From Candidatus Zixiibacteriota bacterium (GTDB taxonomy: Bacteria > Zixibacteria > MSB-5A5 > GN15 > FEB-12): a stretch of DNA of 64,000 bases. This document shows, in pieces, positions 44,351-53,981 of the stretch. Each line of letters opens with the position of its first letter. Position 1 is the first letter of the stretch. Location of the stretch: NCBI GenBank assembly GCA_024280215.1, contig JAJRQO010000013.1:1-64000 (forward strand). The letters are read 5' to 3'. The notes under the pieces are model-generated. The model saw only the letters and a program-made list of their open reading frames with translations. It had not been told where the DNA came from and ran no database searches. The position numbers and the translations under genes were made by a program.

Positions 44351-45493
44351 TCAGAGATTCTGATAAAATTGAGAAATCTGATTAGATTTGTTGTTTGATG
44401 AAAACGTCTTAATAAACTGGACAGAATTTTCAGAGATATTTTTGGTTAGATTTTCATCTTCAATTAATAATAGTAGATTATCTGCCAATCGAGAATAATC
44501 ATTAAACTGATATACAAGGATGTTTTCTTTTTGAATCAGATGGTCAACCATACCAATAGGACTTGCGATAACGGGTAAACCATGAGCCATCGCAGTAAGG
44601 ATTTCAGGAGCAAAATACTCAATATGATAACTATGGACAAAAATTTCAGCCTGAGTGAACAACTCCGCCATCTCAGATTCAGTGTGAAGCGAAACACCTG
44701 AATATGATGTAAGTAATTTTTCAATATGATTTTTTTGCGAACCATTTCCCACAAACAAAAGTTCGCTTCGAGGATATTTTTGTTTCACCAATTCAAATGC
44801 TTTTAAAACAGAATTAGCATTAAAAACAGACTCGAAATTTGCTGCGACTAAGATTTTAGGCTGGACATTTTCTATAACCCGTGCTTCGATATTCTCTACT
44901 TGCACTCTTCCCTTAAACGAAACTGCCTTTATTTTTTTCAATTTCAAAGTCCGACACTGACGATCCGACTGCACAACAACACCATCCGCAAATTTCAAGA
45001 AAAAGCGAACTATCGAACTCGACTCTTCGGGCAGATAATAATCTTTAAAATTACAAAACTCTAAAACAACATTTTTTCTATAAAACTTACCTATAACTAA
45101 TAATGGGATTATTTGAAAAAGAAATGAAACGGTAGAAAAGAAAAAAAGATGCATCGTCGCTACTGATTTTATATTTTTCCGAATCAATAAACAGAACTGA
45201 CAGAAAGCATAAATCTCTTGAACAAATTTTGGTGCGGATAACAATAAACTCGTATCTCTATCAATAGATTGATAATTCAACAAACGATTATTGTCTGATT
45301 CTTCCGCTTGAAGAAGTTCAGCATATTTGTTTTGCACAAAATCAGCTTGTTGATTACTGGTCAAAAGAGGCATAGCATATAGAACAGAAAGTGCATCCTG
45401 TAGATTTTCCACATTTTTGGTAGCAATTTCGCCTAATTCTATTCTTCTGTTTTCAGCATTTGACATAATATATCTATCGACACCTTTCATCAT
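44351..45493 (-). CDS. Family 4-type glycosyltransferase
   Basis: This 380-residue protein has a C-terminal GT-B half: PKILVAANFESVFNA, RSELLFVGNGSQK, then AEIFVHSYHIEYFAPEILTAMAHGLPVIAS, the classic GT4 donor-binding motif with the Glu of EX7E replaced by a nearby EYFAPE. The N-terminal half has less usual sequence and one hydrophobic stretch (about 115-140). A Met at residue 10 is an alternative start. It is followed by the GT2 gene at about 90 bases, so the two may act in one polysaccharide pathway. Confidence 0.82.
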   Translation of the reverse strand: MMKGVDRYIMSNAENRRIELGEIATKNVENLQDALSVLYAMPLLTSNQQADFVQNKYAELLQAEESDNNRLLNYQSIDRDTSLLLSAPKFVQEIYAFCQFCLLIRKNIKSVATMHLFFFSTVSFLFQIIPLLVIGKFYRKNVVLEFCNFKDYYLPEESSSIVRFFLKFADGVVVQSDRQCRTLKLKKIKAVSFKGRVQVENIEARVIENVQPKILVAANFESVFNANSVLKAFELVKQKYPRSELLFVGNGSQKNHIEKLLTSYSGVSLHTESEMAELFTQAEIFVHSYHIEYFAPEILTAMAHGLPVIASPIGMVDHLIQKENILVYQFNDYSRLADNLLLLIEDENLTKNISENSVQFIKTFSSNNKSNQISQFYQNL

Positions 45494-45621
45494 CTTGTAC
45501 TCAAAAAAGAGCTTTCCGATTCAATTTTTTTATAGTATTTTGTTTTTTTGACGAAGCAAAGTGCTTCTATTAAGCTAATATTTAACAGCTACTTACAAGA
45601 ATTGTTCAATAAAGGATCAGA

Positions 45622-47772
45622 ATGCAACTTGATTACATACAAACAATAGCTTCAGAATTAAACATTAAGCAAGCTCAAGCAAAAGCGACGATTGCTCTTC
45701 TTGATGATGACGCCACTGTCCCATTTATCTCCCGTTACCGTAAAGAGGTAACTGGCTCGCTTGACGAAGTACAAGTCATGGCAATAAGAGATCGGATTCT
45801 GCAACTCCGTGAACTCGACAAAAGACGAGACGCTATTTTAAAATCTCTTGAAGAACGGGAATTACTCACCGACGAACTCAAAGAACAAATTATCAACGCT
45901 TCAACCATGTCCGAGCTTGAAGATATCTACCTCCCATACAAACCAAAACGTCGTACTCGGGCTACTATTGCCAAAGAAAAAGGACTCGAACCTCTTTCGG
46001 ATTACCTCTTCAATCAACCTGATGGTGATGTCTACAAAGAAGCTGAAAAATTTATCAACGAAGAAAAAGAAGTTCTCACTTCAGACGACGCTTTGGCTGG
46101 TGCCAGAGATATTATCGCAGAATGGGTTTCAGAAGATACCTTCATTCGTTCCGAACTTCGTTATCTTTTTGCCCACAAAGGAATTTTGACATCAACAGTC
46201 GTGAAAGGCAAAGAAACCGAAGGCGAAAAATATAAAGATTACTTCGAATGGTCAGAGCCTATCATCAAAACACCTTCGCATCGTCTCCTCGCAATCAGAC
46301 GTGGTGAAGCGGAGTCAATTCTTTCGATGCATGTCACTCCTCCCGAAGCAGATGCTCTTGAAATCCTTGAAGAAGAATACCTTGTCAAAGAAAACCAAGC
46401 TGCCGAACAAGTTCTCACCGCTTTACATGATAGTTACAAACGGCTCCTGACCCCATCGATGGAAACAGAAATTCGAACCGAGACAAAAAAATCAGCCGAC
46501 ACCGAAGCTATAAAAGTCTTTGCGGATAATCTGCGAGAACTTCTAATGGCTCCCCCACTCGGACAGAAAAACATCATCGCCATTGACCCAGGTTTCCGTA
46601 CAGGTTGTAAAGTTGTCTGCCTCAACAAACAGGGCAAACTTATTGACAATACTACTATCTACCCGACAGGTTCAGAGAAACAACTCAATCAAGCGGGCGA
46701 AACTATCACAAATTTAGTCAAAAAATATGACACCGAAATTATCGCAGTCGGCAATGGAACCGCAGGACGAGAGACAGTTCAATTTGTCAAAGAACTCCAG
46801 CTCGGTAGCCATGTCACCGTTGAGATGGTCAACGAATCGGGAGCGTCAATTTACTCCGCATCCGAAGTCGCCCGTGATGAATTCCCCGATTATGACTTAA
46901 CCGTACGTGGCTCTGTATCTATCGGACGACGCTTGATGGATCCTCTTGCCGAGCTTGTCAAAATCGACGCCAAGTCTATCGGTGTAGGACAGTACCAACA
47001 TGATGTCGACCAATCTTCACTCAAGCAAGGACTTGATGATACCGTCATCAGTTGTGTAAACTCAGTTGGTGTCGAGCTCAACACCGCCAGTAAACAATTG
47101 CTCACCTATGTCTCTGGCTTAGGACCTCAACTTGCCCAAAACATAATCGACCAACGCAATGAAAACGGTCCATTTAAAACCCGTAAAGAACTTCAAAAAG
47201 TAAAACGGCTTGGTCCAAAAGCGTACGAACAAGCGGCAGGGTTCCTGCGTGTTGCTGATTCTGACAATCCACTCGATAGGTCGGCGGTTCATCCTGAGAG
47301 TTACCATATTGTCGACCAGATGGCGAAAGATTTACAATGCGAACTAATCGAGCTGATGCAAAATGATGAGCTTCGTAAAAAAATCAAAATCTCCACCTAT
47401 GTCTCGGACAAAGTTGGTCTACCGACACTTCAAGATATTGTAGATGAGCTCGCCAAACCAGGACGTGACCCTCGTGAGCAGTATGAATCGTTTTCCTTTG
47501 ATGAATCGGTTTCAAAACCTGAAGACTTACAAGTCGGGATGCAACTGCCAGGAATTGTGACCAATGTGACAAACTTTGGAGCATTTGTAGATGTTGGCGT
47601 GCATCAGGACGGACTGGTGCATATCAGTGAACTTGCCGACAAATTTGTCAAAGACCCAACCACTATTGTCAAAGTACATCAAAAAGTCAAAGTGACCGTG
47701 ACTGGTGTTGACCTGCCTCGCAAACGAATCGCTCTTTCGATGCGTTCCAAACGAGATGAAAAACTAACATAA
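45622..47772 (+). CDS. tex: Tex-family S1 RNA-binding protein
   Basis: This 716-residue protein shows the Tex layout: an N-terminal helical domain with FISRYRKEVTGSLDEVQ, a YqgF-like fold around IIAIDPGFRTGCKVVCLN (about 318-335), helix-hairpin-helix motifs (VSGLGPQLAQNIID and KRLGPKAYEQAAGFL) and a C-terminal S1 domain (GMQLPGIVTNVTNFGAFVDV). Tex is a broadly conserved transcription-associated nucleic-acid-binding protein. Length matches. An AAGGA site precedes the start. Confidence 0.97.
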   Translation: MQLDYIQTIASELNIKQAQAKATIALLDDDATVPFISRYRKEVTGSLDEVQVMAIRDRILQLRELDKRRDAILKSLEERELLTDELKEQIINASTMSELEDIYLPYKPKRRTRATIAKEKGLEPLSDYLFNQPDGDVYKEAEKFINEEKEVLTSDDALAGARDIIAEWVSEDTFIRSELRYLFAHKGILTSTVVKGKETEGEKYKDYFEWSEPIIKTPSHRLLAIRRGEAESILSMHVTPPEADALEILEEEYLVKENQAAEQVLTALHDSYKRLLTPSMETEIRTETKKSADTEAIKVFADNLRELLMAPPLGQKNIIAIDPGFRTGCKVVCLNKQGKLIDNTTIYPTGSEKQLNQAGETITNLVKKYDTEIIAVGNGTAGRETVQFVKELQLGSHVTVEMVNESGASIYSASEVARDEFPDYDLTVRGSVSIGRRLMDPLAELVKIDAKSIGVGQYQHDVDQSSLKQGLDDTVISCVNSVGVELNTASKQLLTYVSGLGPQLAQNIIDQRNENGPFKTRKELQKVKRLGPKAYEQAAGFLRVADSDNPLDRSAVHPESYHIVDQMAKDLQCELIELMQNDELRKKIKISTYVSDKVGLPTLQDIVDELAKPGRDPREQYESFSFDESVSKPEDLQVGMQLPGIVTNVTNFGAFVDVGVHQDGLVHISELADKFVKDPTTIVKVHQKVKVTVTGVDLPRKRIALSMRSKRDEKLT

Positions 47773-48300
47773 TCTTTCGAGTCATACTAAATTGTATTCG
47801 TAGGTCAGAACCCTTTAGTGGTTCTGACATTTTCGTAGAGGCGTTACATGTAACGCCCCTACAAACGGAACAGGCAAGCCTGTTCCCTACAAACTTACCC
47901 ACCCCCTCCCCGTGCTTGACACGGGGTCCAGTCCTCACGGCATATTTAGACAATTCAAAATGGCTTCGTTCCCCATATAAAAAAGTTTTTAAAACCATTT
48001 TTTCGACTCAAGTTTCATTGTAACCATAACGGTTGTATATAAATACAACGAAATGGCTTTGCCTAAAAAAATGGCTTAAAGCCATTTTTTTACTACAAGT
48101 TTTGTAGTGATATTTGACATCAATTTTCCTCTCTTGTCATCCCAGACTTGATCTGGGATCCAACATTGTTGTTTTAATTCCAAATTAAGTCGTTCGTAGT
48201 ATGAAGTTTGTTGAGGATTATGTGAAATTGTGTAGAGATAGTGAGAGATTTCTGAACCCACCCTAAGGGGGGGCACTAGAGATTAAACTGATTTCTGGTT
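47773..48300. repeat. Palindrome-rich intergenic region
   Basis: I see no gene in these 528 bases. It contains gtaacgcccctacaaacggaacaggcaagcctgttcc (core palindrome ggaacaggcaagcctgttcc, about 47868-47887), ccccgtgcttgacacggggt (about 47907), atggcttaaagccat (about 48068) and tcccagacttgatctggga (about 48137). These match families at 2.7-3.2, 48.8 and 50.7 kb. Small frames that run across it are repeat artefacts. Confidence 0.7.
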
Positions 48301-48675
48301 CTAACTAAACAACGACTTTTCTTCATTCAAAAATTGTATCATTATAATATTTATAATTGGGGCTAATGCTAACAGAATCATTAATTGTAGAAAATAATCA
48401 GTATTTATAAACATACTAATAAATAAAAAGCAGTATACAAGATGAAGAATTATAAAAAGTCGCATAGATTTATCATCTTTATAAGAATTTGATAGAAACT
48501 TTTTAACCAAAACAATTATAGAAGTAAATTGGTACAGCATAAAGAAAACCATAGAGATAATCGTAACAATAGGGAAATGTCCAATAGTAAAATCAATATC
48601 CATAAACATAATTATAAAAGAGATTAAATAGACTACCAACAATATTACATTCATCTTAATCAGAGTTTTTTTCAT
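48301..48675 (-). CDS. Small four-segment membrane protein, unknown
   Basis: This protein is 124 residues from the ATG with a GGAAGG site (five residues later than the first in-frame Met). Four hydrophobic segments of 18-22 residues (about 7-27, 35-57, 70-90, 95-115) take up nearly all of the protein, separated by short basic or polar turns. I recognise no family. It lies alone between two palindrome-rich stretches and has no clear operon partner. Confidence 0.6.
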   Translation of the reverse strand: MKKTLIKMNVILLVVYLISFIIMFMDIDFTIGHFPIVTIISMVFFMLYQFTSIIVLVKKFLSNSYKDDKSMRLFIILHLVYCFLFISMFINTDYFLQLMILLALAPIINIIMIQFLNEEKSLFS

Positions 48676-49013
48676 AACAAACCTTCCCAAACATCAGGGA
48701 TACTGAATTTCCACTAAACAATCTATATGAAATATATTTCTTTTTAAATGTAATATCAATTTAAATATCTACTTTAATTGTTCCTGTTCTGGATTCCGTG
48801 TCAAGCAGGGAAAGGAGTTCAAAAGACTGGGTCCCAGATCAAGTCTTGGATGACAATAAGGACTGTAGTATAGTAAGCCTCCTACAATTCGAACATTATT
48901 GTCGGAACCACAGGGGTTTCGACCTACTTAATATCTCGTAATTATCTGCTTGACTTTATTACTATTTTTCGGCTTTTTCTCGTAGGAAAAATAACTTAAA
49001 AAATGGATTAAAA
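48676..49013. repeat. Intergenic region with two palindrome copies and the ettA leader
   Basis: There is no gene. It holds two more diverged palindromes of the ctggattccgtgtcaagcag and gggtcccagatcaagtcttg kind (about 48791-48858), then ggaaccacaggggtttcgac (about 48904), which is mirrored by cgaaaccctgtgatttcg at about 50792. The rest is AT-rich and would contain the promoter of the ABC-F gene at 49014. Confidence 0.6.
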
Positions 49014-50693
49014 ATGGCTGATCAATATATCTATACCATGCTTGGATTAGACAAGCATTATGGGCAAAAACAAATACTTAAAAATATCAATCTCTGCTTC
49101 TACCCTGGTGCCAAAATTGGTATCGTCGGAGTAAATGGTTCGGGTAAATCAACTGTTCTCAAAATTATGGCTGGTCTCGATGAAGAATTTACAGGGCAGG
49201 CTGAACTCACTCCTGGTAACCAATCTGGCATCGTGCTTCAGGAACCGCTCTTAGATGATGAAATGACTGTTAAACAGACAATCGAATCAGCATTTGTAAA
49301 AATAAATAAGATGCTTGCCGACTACGACAAAGTGACGGCATCGATGGCGGAAGAATTAACCGATGAGCAGATGCAAAAAGCGATGGATCGAATGGCGGTC
49401 TTACAAGACCAACTTGATGCCGCCGATGCGTGGAGTTTGGATCAGAAAATTTCCCATGCCTCCGATGCGATGTGTTTGCCTGATGATGACCGTATTATCA
49501 AAACTCTCTCTGGTGGTGAAAAACGTCGGGTCGCTTTGTGTAAAGCACTTCTTGAAAAACCTGATTTACTACTGCTTGATGAACCGACCAACCATCTTGA
49601 TGCTGAGACAATTGACTGGCTTGAAATTCAGTTACGTGAATATCCTGGGACGGTGATTGTTGTCACTCATGATCGGTATTTCCTTGACAATATTACTAAG
49701 TGGATTTTAGAACTTGATGGTGGCGAAGGGATTCCATACGAAGGTAACTACACCTCATGGATTCAGCAGAAACTTGAAAAACTTGCTGCCGCACAAAAAG
49801 GAACTTCGCATAGAACAAAAGCATTAGAGCATGAATTAAAATGGATCAAGATGAGTAACAACGACCGTCAGGAACTTGCTCGTGAACGTATTGCTGATTA
49901 TGAAAAACTGATTACCAAAGAAAAACGGAAAATGCAGGGCGACCAAAATGCTATCGAAATTGTTCGTGGTCCTGAACTTGGTTCACAAGTGTTAGAATTT
50001 GCCAATGTGAATAGAGGGTACGATGGCAACAGTTTGATTGAAGGGCTTGATTTCAAACTTCCTCGTTCGGCGATTGTTGGGGTGATTGGTCCAAATGGTA
50101 CTGGTAAAACGACGCTTTTCAAAATGATAACTGGTGATGAAAAACCTGATTCAGGTGAAGTCATAGTTGGGCAAACAGTCAAGGTGTCATTTGTCGACCA
50201 AGAACGTTCTACAATTGAAGATACTCATTCGCTGATTCAAGAGGTTGGTGAAGGGCTTGAAGAGATTGATTTTGGTGACAGAAAAATTCCTATCCGTCAG
50301 TATCTTTCACGTTTTGGATTCAAAGGTTCCGACCAGCAGAAAAAAGCGAATGAACTTTCTGGTGGTGAACGAAATCGAGTACATCTTGCCAAAGTTCTCA
50401 AACAAGGTGGAAATGTTTTGCTTCTTGATGAACCTACAAACGATCTTGATGTGAATACGCTTCGGATGCTTGAGGATGCAATATTGGATTTCTCGGGATG
50501 TATCTTGTGTATTTCGCATGATCGTTTTTTCTTAAACCGTATTTGTACTCATCTGTTAGTTTTTGAAGGTGACCAAAAAGTACATTGGTTCGAGGGGAAC
50601 TATGATGACTATGAAGAATGGCGTAAGAGAACTCATGGTACGGCTCTGTTTGAAAACCGTCGGAATAGATATCGGAAATTAGTCAAGCATTAG
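49014..50693 (+). CDS. ettA: Energy-dependent translational throttle protein EttA (ABC-F)
   Basis: This 559-residue soluble protein has two ABC ATPase domains and no membrane segment. Walker A motifs are GVNGSGKST near 38-46 and GPNGTGKT near 357-364; signatures are LSGGEKRRVAL and LSGGERNRVHL; both Walker B motifs read LLLDEPTN. The EttA-type arm (about 95-150) and the P-site tRNA linker with LKWIKMSNNDRQELARERI separate this subfamily from Uup and YheS. EttA binds the ribosomal E site and adjusts translation to the ATP/ADP ratio. Length fits the family (about 555). Confidence 0.95.
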   Translation: MADQYIYTMLGLDKHYGQKQILKNINLCFYPGAKIGIVGVNGSGKSTVLKIMAGLDEEFTGQAELTPGNQSGIVLQEPLLDDEMTVKQTIESAFVKINKMLADYDKVTASMAEELTDEQMQKAMDRMAVLQDQLDAADAWSLDQKISHASDAMCLPDDDRIIKTLSGGEKRRVALCKALLEKPDLLLLDEPTNHLDAETIDWLEIQLREYPGTVIVVTHDRYFLDNITKWILELDGGEGIPYEGNYTSWIQQKLEKLAAAQKGTSHRTKALEHELKWIKMSNNDRQELARERIADYEKLITKEKRKMQGDQNAIEIVRGPELGSQVLEFANVNRGYDGNSLIEGLDFKLPRSAIVGVIGPNGTGKTTLFKMITGDEKPDSGEVIVGQTVKVSFVDQERSTIEDTHSLIQEVGEGLEEIDFGDRKIPIRQYLSRFGFKGSDQQKKANELSGGERNRVHLAKVLKQGGNVLLLDEPTNDLDVNTLRMLEDAILDFSGCILCISHDRFFLNRICTHLLVFEGDQKVHWFEGNYDDYEEWRKRTHGTALFENRRNRYRKLVKH

Positions 50694-50872
50694 AATAATT
50701 TTTGTAGGGAACAGGCTTGCCTGTTCCGAAATGGCAGAACCTCTAAAGAGCTTGAAAGCTCGTTGGGTTCTTCCCTACCGTATCTTTTAGGCCGAAACCC
50801 TGTGATTTCGATATGGTAGACAGGGCAATGCCCTATCAGTACATCAAGTGATTAGTATCCGTCCATAAATTT

Positions 50873-50905
50873 AAAGGAGCAGTTATCGACACTGCTCCTT
50901 TTTTT
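50873..50905 (+). terminator. Terminator downstream of ettA
   Basis: AAAGGAGCAGT pairs with ACTGCTCCTTT over a seven-base loop and is followed by a T run, about 180 bases past the ettA stop. The intervening palindromes may be part of its 3' UTR. Confidence 0.85.
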
Positions 50906-50963
50906 CATCGTCATTTTAATAATTATATTATCAATATATCTCTCTAACAAAATCTTATAGTCA

Positions 50964-50996
50964 TAAAAAAACCCTGTGAACTAAATCACAGGGTTT
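50964..50996 (-). terminator. Minus-strand terminator of a possible small transcript
   Basis: AAACCCTGTGA pairs with TCACAGGGTTT over six bases and, on the minus strand, ends in seven T. The large protease gene to its right already has its own terminator, so this hairpin should serve a separate leftward transcript from the 51.0-51.2 kb region. Confidence 0.75.
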
Positions 50997-51021
50997 ATAT
51001 ATTATAAACGGGCAAGCCCTG

Positions 51022-51123
51022 TTATGTGGTAGTTCTTCCTCTAAAAGAGACAGGATATCCCGCATCTGATTGAAGGTTCAGTTTGACTGTTAAATCATAA
51101 TTTATCATTTTACTCATAATCAT
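51022..51123 (-). CDS. Possible 33-residue small protein or sRNA transcript
   Basis: The frame encodes 33 residues beginning MIMSKMINYDLTVKL and ending FRGRTTT. A minus-strand -35-like TTGACT lies upstream (about 51179-51184), and an isolated terminator follows at 50964-50996. The ribosome site is poor, so this could be a noncoding RNA. There is no family assignment; the protein has basic and polar residues and no membrane segment. Confidence 0.3.
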   Translation of the reverse strand: MIMSKMINYDLTVKLNLQSDAGYPVSFRGRTTT

Positions 51124-51215
51124 CTTATTTTTTAGTTCTCGTTTCAAATTCAAATCCGAATAAACATAAAAAGAAAAATAAGTCAAGAACTATTTTTATT
51201 TTTTCACAAATAAAC

Positions 51216-51250
51216 AAAAAAAAGACCAATCCGCTTAAGCGGACTGGTCA
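51216..51250 (-). terminator. Terminator of the 51274-53685 protease gene
   Basis: GACCAATCCGC pairs with GCGGACTGGTC across TTAA with one mismatch, and the minus strand continues into a T run. A sister hairpin with the same GACCAGTCC outer stem follows the other PKD subtilase gene at 53.95 kb. Confidence 0.88.
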
Positions 51251-51273
51251 CATATAAAAAGACTAAAAGTATA

Positions 51274-53685
51274 TTATTTCATCAAGACCATTTTTTTAGT
51301 ATCAACATTTTCACCAGCAGTTAAGCGGTAGAAATAGATACCAGATGGTTTTGTTGAAGCGTCCCAATTAACAACGTGGCTACCTGCTGAGAATTGACCA
51401 GCAGCTAATACGTCTACTTTTTGACCTTGAATATTAAAGACTTCAATTGTTACCTGTGTTGCTTGTGGTAAACTAAATGAAATCTCTGTTGTTGGGTTAA
51501 ATGGATTTGGATAGTTTTGGTTTAAACCAAATGTACCAGGAATTGCAAATTCAACTGCATTTCCATCACTAAATACAACTCCACTTTCACAAGCTTTAGT
51601 CACGAGATTTGATGCTGGCTCATAGGAGTTAGATGCATGAGTTACATTTGTTACCTCAAAACACCATTCTCCAACGGCTCTTTTTATTTTTGCTGTAGCA
51701 AAAGTAATTGTTCCATCTGTACCAGTTACTCCCGAATTTGAACCAGACGATGGACCATCATAGACTACACTAACTGTTGCATTTGCCAAAGGTTGAGAAG
51801 CATTATCATAAATTGTAACTGTACAATAACCAGTAGAGTTTATCCCTTGAGACGCACGAGTTACAACTATATTCTGTACATACATTGTTCCACCAACAGG
51901 TGGGTCTGTTACGACAATATAGTCTACTATTGTTTTTGTGTCAGAACCATAAGCATTTGTGGCAGTCATTGCGACTGTATACGTACCAGCGGTCGTATAT
52001 GTATATAGTGGATTTTGAGATGTTGATGTTCCACCATCACCAAAGGTCCAACTCCATGATGTTGGAGCGTTGGTTGATAAGTCAGTAAAGTTGACATTTA
52101 AAGGTGCATCACCAGATGTCGGAGTTCCTGAGAAATTAGCAACAGGAGGATCGTTTGCTGGAGCAGTTGCTGTAATATAGCCAACTTTTGTATCAGCATC
52201 CGACCCAAAAGCATTAGTTGCTGTTAATGTTACAGTATATGTACCAGCAACTGAATATGTGTATGATGGATTTTGAGCTGTTGAAGTACCACCATCACCA
52301 AATGTCCAACTCCATGATGTTGGAGAGTTTGTTGATTGGTCAGTAAAAGTAACATTCAAAGGAACATCACCTGATGTTGGAGTTCCTGAAAATGCAGCAA
52401 CAGGAGGATCATTACTTGGAGTTACTAATAATAGAGCAGCATTCGCATCAAGAATACCATACCCATATTCTTCATCCCAACCAACAGGTCCCATATCTAC
52501 AGCTGAGTTTTCTAAAATAGTTTGAACTTCATCAGGTGTCAAAGTACCACCAGATGCTGAAATAACTAAAGCCGCAACACCAGCAACATGTGGAGAAGCC
52601 ATTGAAGTACCTTGATAGAAATAATAACTAAAAGTAGTATAGTTGGAACCATCATGAGTTTGTTGTAAAACGCCGTCAATATATCCGTCGCCATCTTGAT
52701 CAACAGATGTATCTCCACCTGGAGCAGCTATATCAACAGAATCATTATAAGTTGAGTAACTTGTTATAGCAGCATCATAACGTACAGCACCAACAGAAAC
52801 ACATGATTCATAGGCGGCTGGATATTCTAATACTCTACGACCAGAGTTACCAGCAGCACAAATAATTGTAACACCTTTGCTCTTGGCATAGATACATGCA
52901 TCGTTCATAGTAGTTGAGAAATATGTAGAACCTAAACTCATATTAATAACTTTGGCACCATTGTCAGCGGCATAATATATACCATTGGCAATACCATCGG
53001 TAGCTCCAGAACCAGAAGCATCTAAAACTTTCACAGGCATTATAGAACAATCAAAAGCAATACCAGTTACACCTAAATTATTATTTGTAGACTGTGCGAT
53101 CGTACCAGCAACATGTGTTCCGTGACCATTATCATCATTTGGATGAGTATCGTTGTTTATGAAATCATAGCCTTGTACAAAATTTGTTTGTGCCAAATCT
53201 GGAGCCTGAGCATAGATATCATAATCTTCATAGGCAACACCAGCATCTAAAATAGCGACAATAACACCAGCACCTGTGTTTTGATCCCATGCTTGTTCCA
53301 TATTAATCATAGGCATATGCCATTGATATACATAATAAGGATCGTTTGGAACCATATATGATGTATAAATATAGTTTGGCTCAGCATATAAAACATTTGG
53401 ATTTGAAGAATACTCTGATACCATTTGTTCAACTGTTTTATCTGCTGGAATTGCAATATGTTTATATCCACCTCGTGCGTTACCTTCTATAGTAGCACAA
53501 CCGAGTCCTTGGATTGCTTTAGAATCATCAAATCCTTCACGAAATTTGACTAAAATTTGACCAGGTACAAAATCTTGACCTATTTGAACATTTGCTTGAG
53601 TTTTAATTTTAAAAGATGGTGAGGCAAGTACAACTGATGACATTAATAATGCACTAATGATTAGTAAGGTTAAAACTTTTTTCAT
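51274..53685 (-). CDS. Secreted subtilisin-like protease with two PKD domains and a YPNPFNP sorting domain
   Basis: This 803-residue protein has a signal peptide, a propeptide (about 35-110) and an S8 domain with Asp near 143 (AILDAGVAY), His in NGHGTHVAG and Ser near 358 (GTSMASPHVAG). An EF-hand-like DQDGDGYIDG insert lies within it. Two PKD domains (WTFGDGG) cover about 425-600, then come an Ig-like domain (about 605-715) and the NYPNPFNP C-terminal sorting domain ending MVLMK. The N-terminal 430 residues closely match the 1419-residue protease at 6.4 kb, and the C-terminal half matches the 903-residue protease at 54.0 kb, so it looks like a mosaic of both. An AGGAGGTG element lies 66 bases ahead of the start. 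Confidence 0.92.
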   Translation of the reverse strand: MKKVLTLLIISALLMSSVVLASPSFKIKTQANVQIGQDFVPGQILVKFREGFDDSKAIQGLGCATIEGNARGGYKHIAIPADKTVEQMVSEYSSNPNVLYAEPNYIYTSYMVPNDPYYVYQWHMPMINMEQAWDQNTGAGVIVAILDAGVAYEDYDIYAQAPDLAQTNFVQGYDFINNDTHPNDDNGHGTHVAGTIAQSTNNNLGVTGIAFDCSIMPVKVLDASGSGATDGIANGIYYAADNGAKVINMSLGSTYFSTTMNDACIYAKSKGVTIICAAGNSGRRVLEYPAAYESCVSVGAVRYDAAITSYSTYNDSVDIAAPGGDTSVDQDGDGYIDGVLQQTHDGSNYTTFSYYFYQGTSMASPHVAGVAALVISASGGTLTPDEVQTILENSAVDMGPVGWDEEYGYGILDANAALLLVTPSNDPPVAAFSGTPTSGDVPLNVTFTDQSTNSPTSWSWTFGDGGTSTAQNPSYTYSVAGTYTVTLTATNAFGSDADTKVGYITATAPANDPPVANFSGTPTSGDAPLNVNFTDLSTNAPTSWSWTFGDGGTSTSQNPLYTYTTAGTYTVAMTATNAYGSDTKTIVDYIVVTDPPVGGTMYVQNIVVTRASQGINSTGYCTVTIYDNASQPLANATVSVVYDGPSSGSNSGVTGTDGTITFATAKIKRAVGEWCFEVTNVTHASNSYEPASNLVTKACESGVVFSDGNAVEFAIPGTFGLNQNYPNPFNPTTEISFSLPQATQVTIEVFNIQGQKVDVLAAGQFSAGSHVVNWDASTKPSGIYFYRLTAGENVDTKKMVLMK

Positions 53686-53750
53686 CGTGACTCCCGTTTT
53701 TTTGAGTTCCTACTCGTTTATATTAGTTTCCTATTCTGTAATATCTCAGT

Positions 53751-53760
53751 CACACCTCCT
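53751..53760 (-). promoter_or_regulatory. Upstream AGGAGGTGTG element in protease leader
   Basis: This strong anti-Shine-Dalgarno match is 66 bases ahead of the protease start and is not followed by a nearby ATG. It parallels elements before the proteases at 10.7 and 56.7 kb. Function unknown. Confidence 0.35.
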
Positions 53761-53948
53761 AAATAAATAAAATTGTTTTCTCAGTTCTTACATACTACCT
53801 AACGTTCAAAGTTAAAGAGAACCAGAATGGTTTGAAAAATACATGATAGTGGATATTTTTATATATAATTAAATATTAAACTATTGTTAGTGCTTATTAT
53901 CTGTTCATCAAGGCAACATTAGTTTAATGTTGATTTAATAAAAATCAA

Positions 53949-53981
53949 AAAAAAGACCAGTCCATATAAAGGGACTGGTCT
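53949..53981 (-). terminator. Terminator of the 54006-56717 protease gene
   Basis: GACCAGTCC pairs with GGACTGGTC across a short AT loop, with a T run on the minus strand. Its outer stem is nearly that of the terminator at 51216. Confidence 0.88.

Larger units (their letters stand above)
50694..51273. repeat. Intergenic region: palindromes, two terminators and a possible small gene
   Basis: It includes a ggaacaggcttgcctgttcc palindrome (about 50708-50727), aaaccctgtgatttcg (about 50796), the strong plus-strand hairpin at 50873-50905, a minus-strand terminator at 50964-50996, a 33-codon frame at 51022-51123, and the protease terminator at 51216-51250. Apart from these I see nothing that looks coding. 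Confidence 0.6.

Noticed and set aside
47687-48276. Minus-strand frames of 103 and 66 codons
   Set aside because: They cross the palindromes and contain the WIPDQVWDDKRG-type translation that such repeats give in many genomes.
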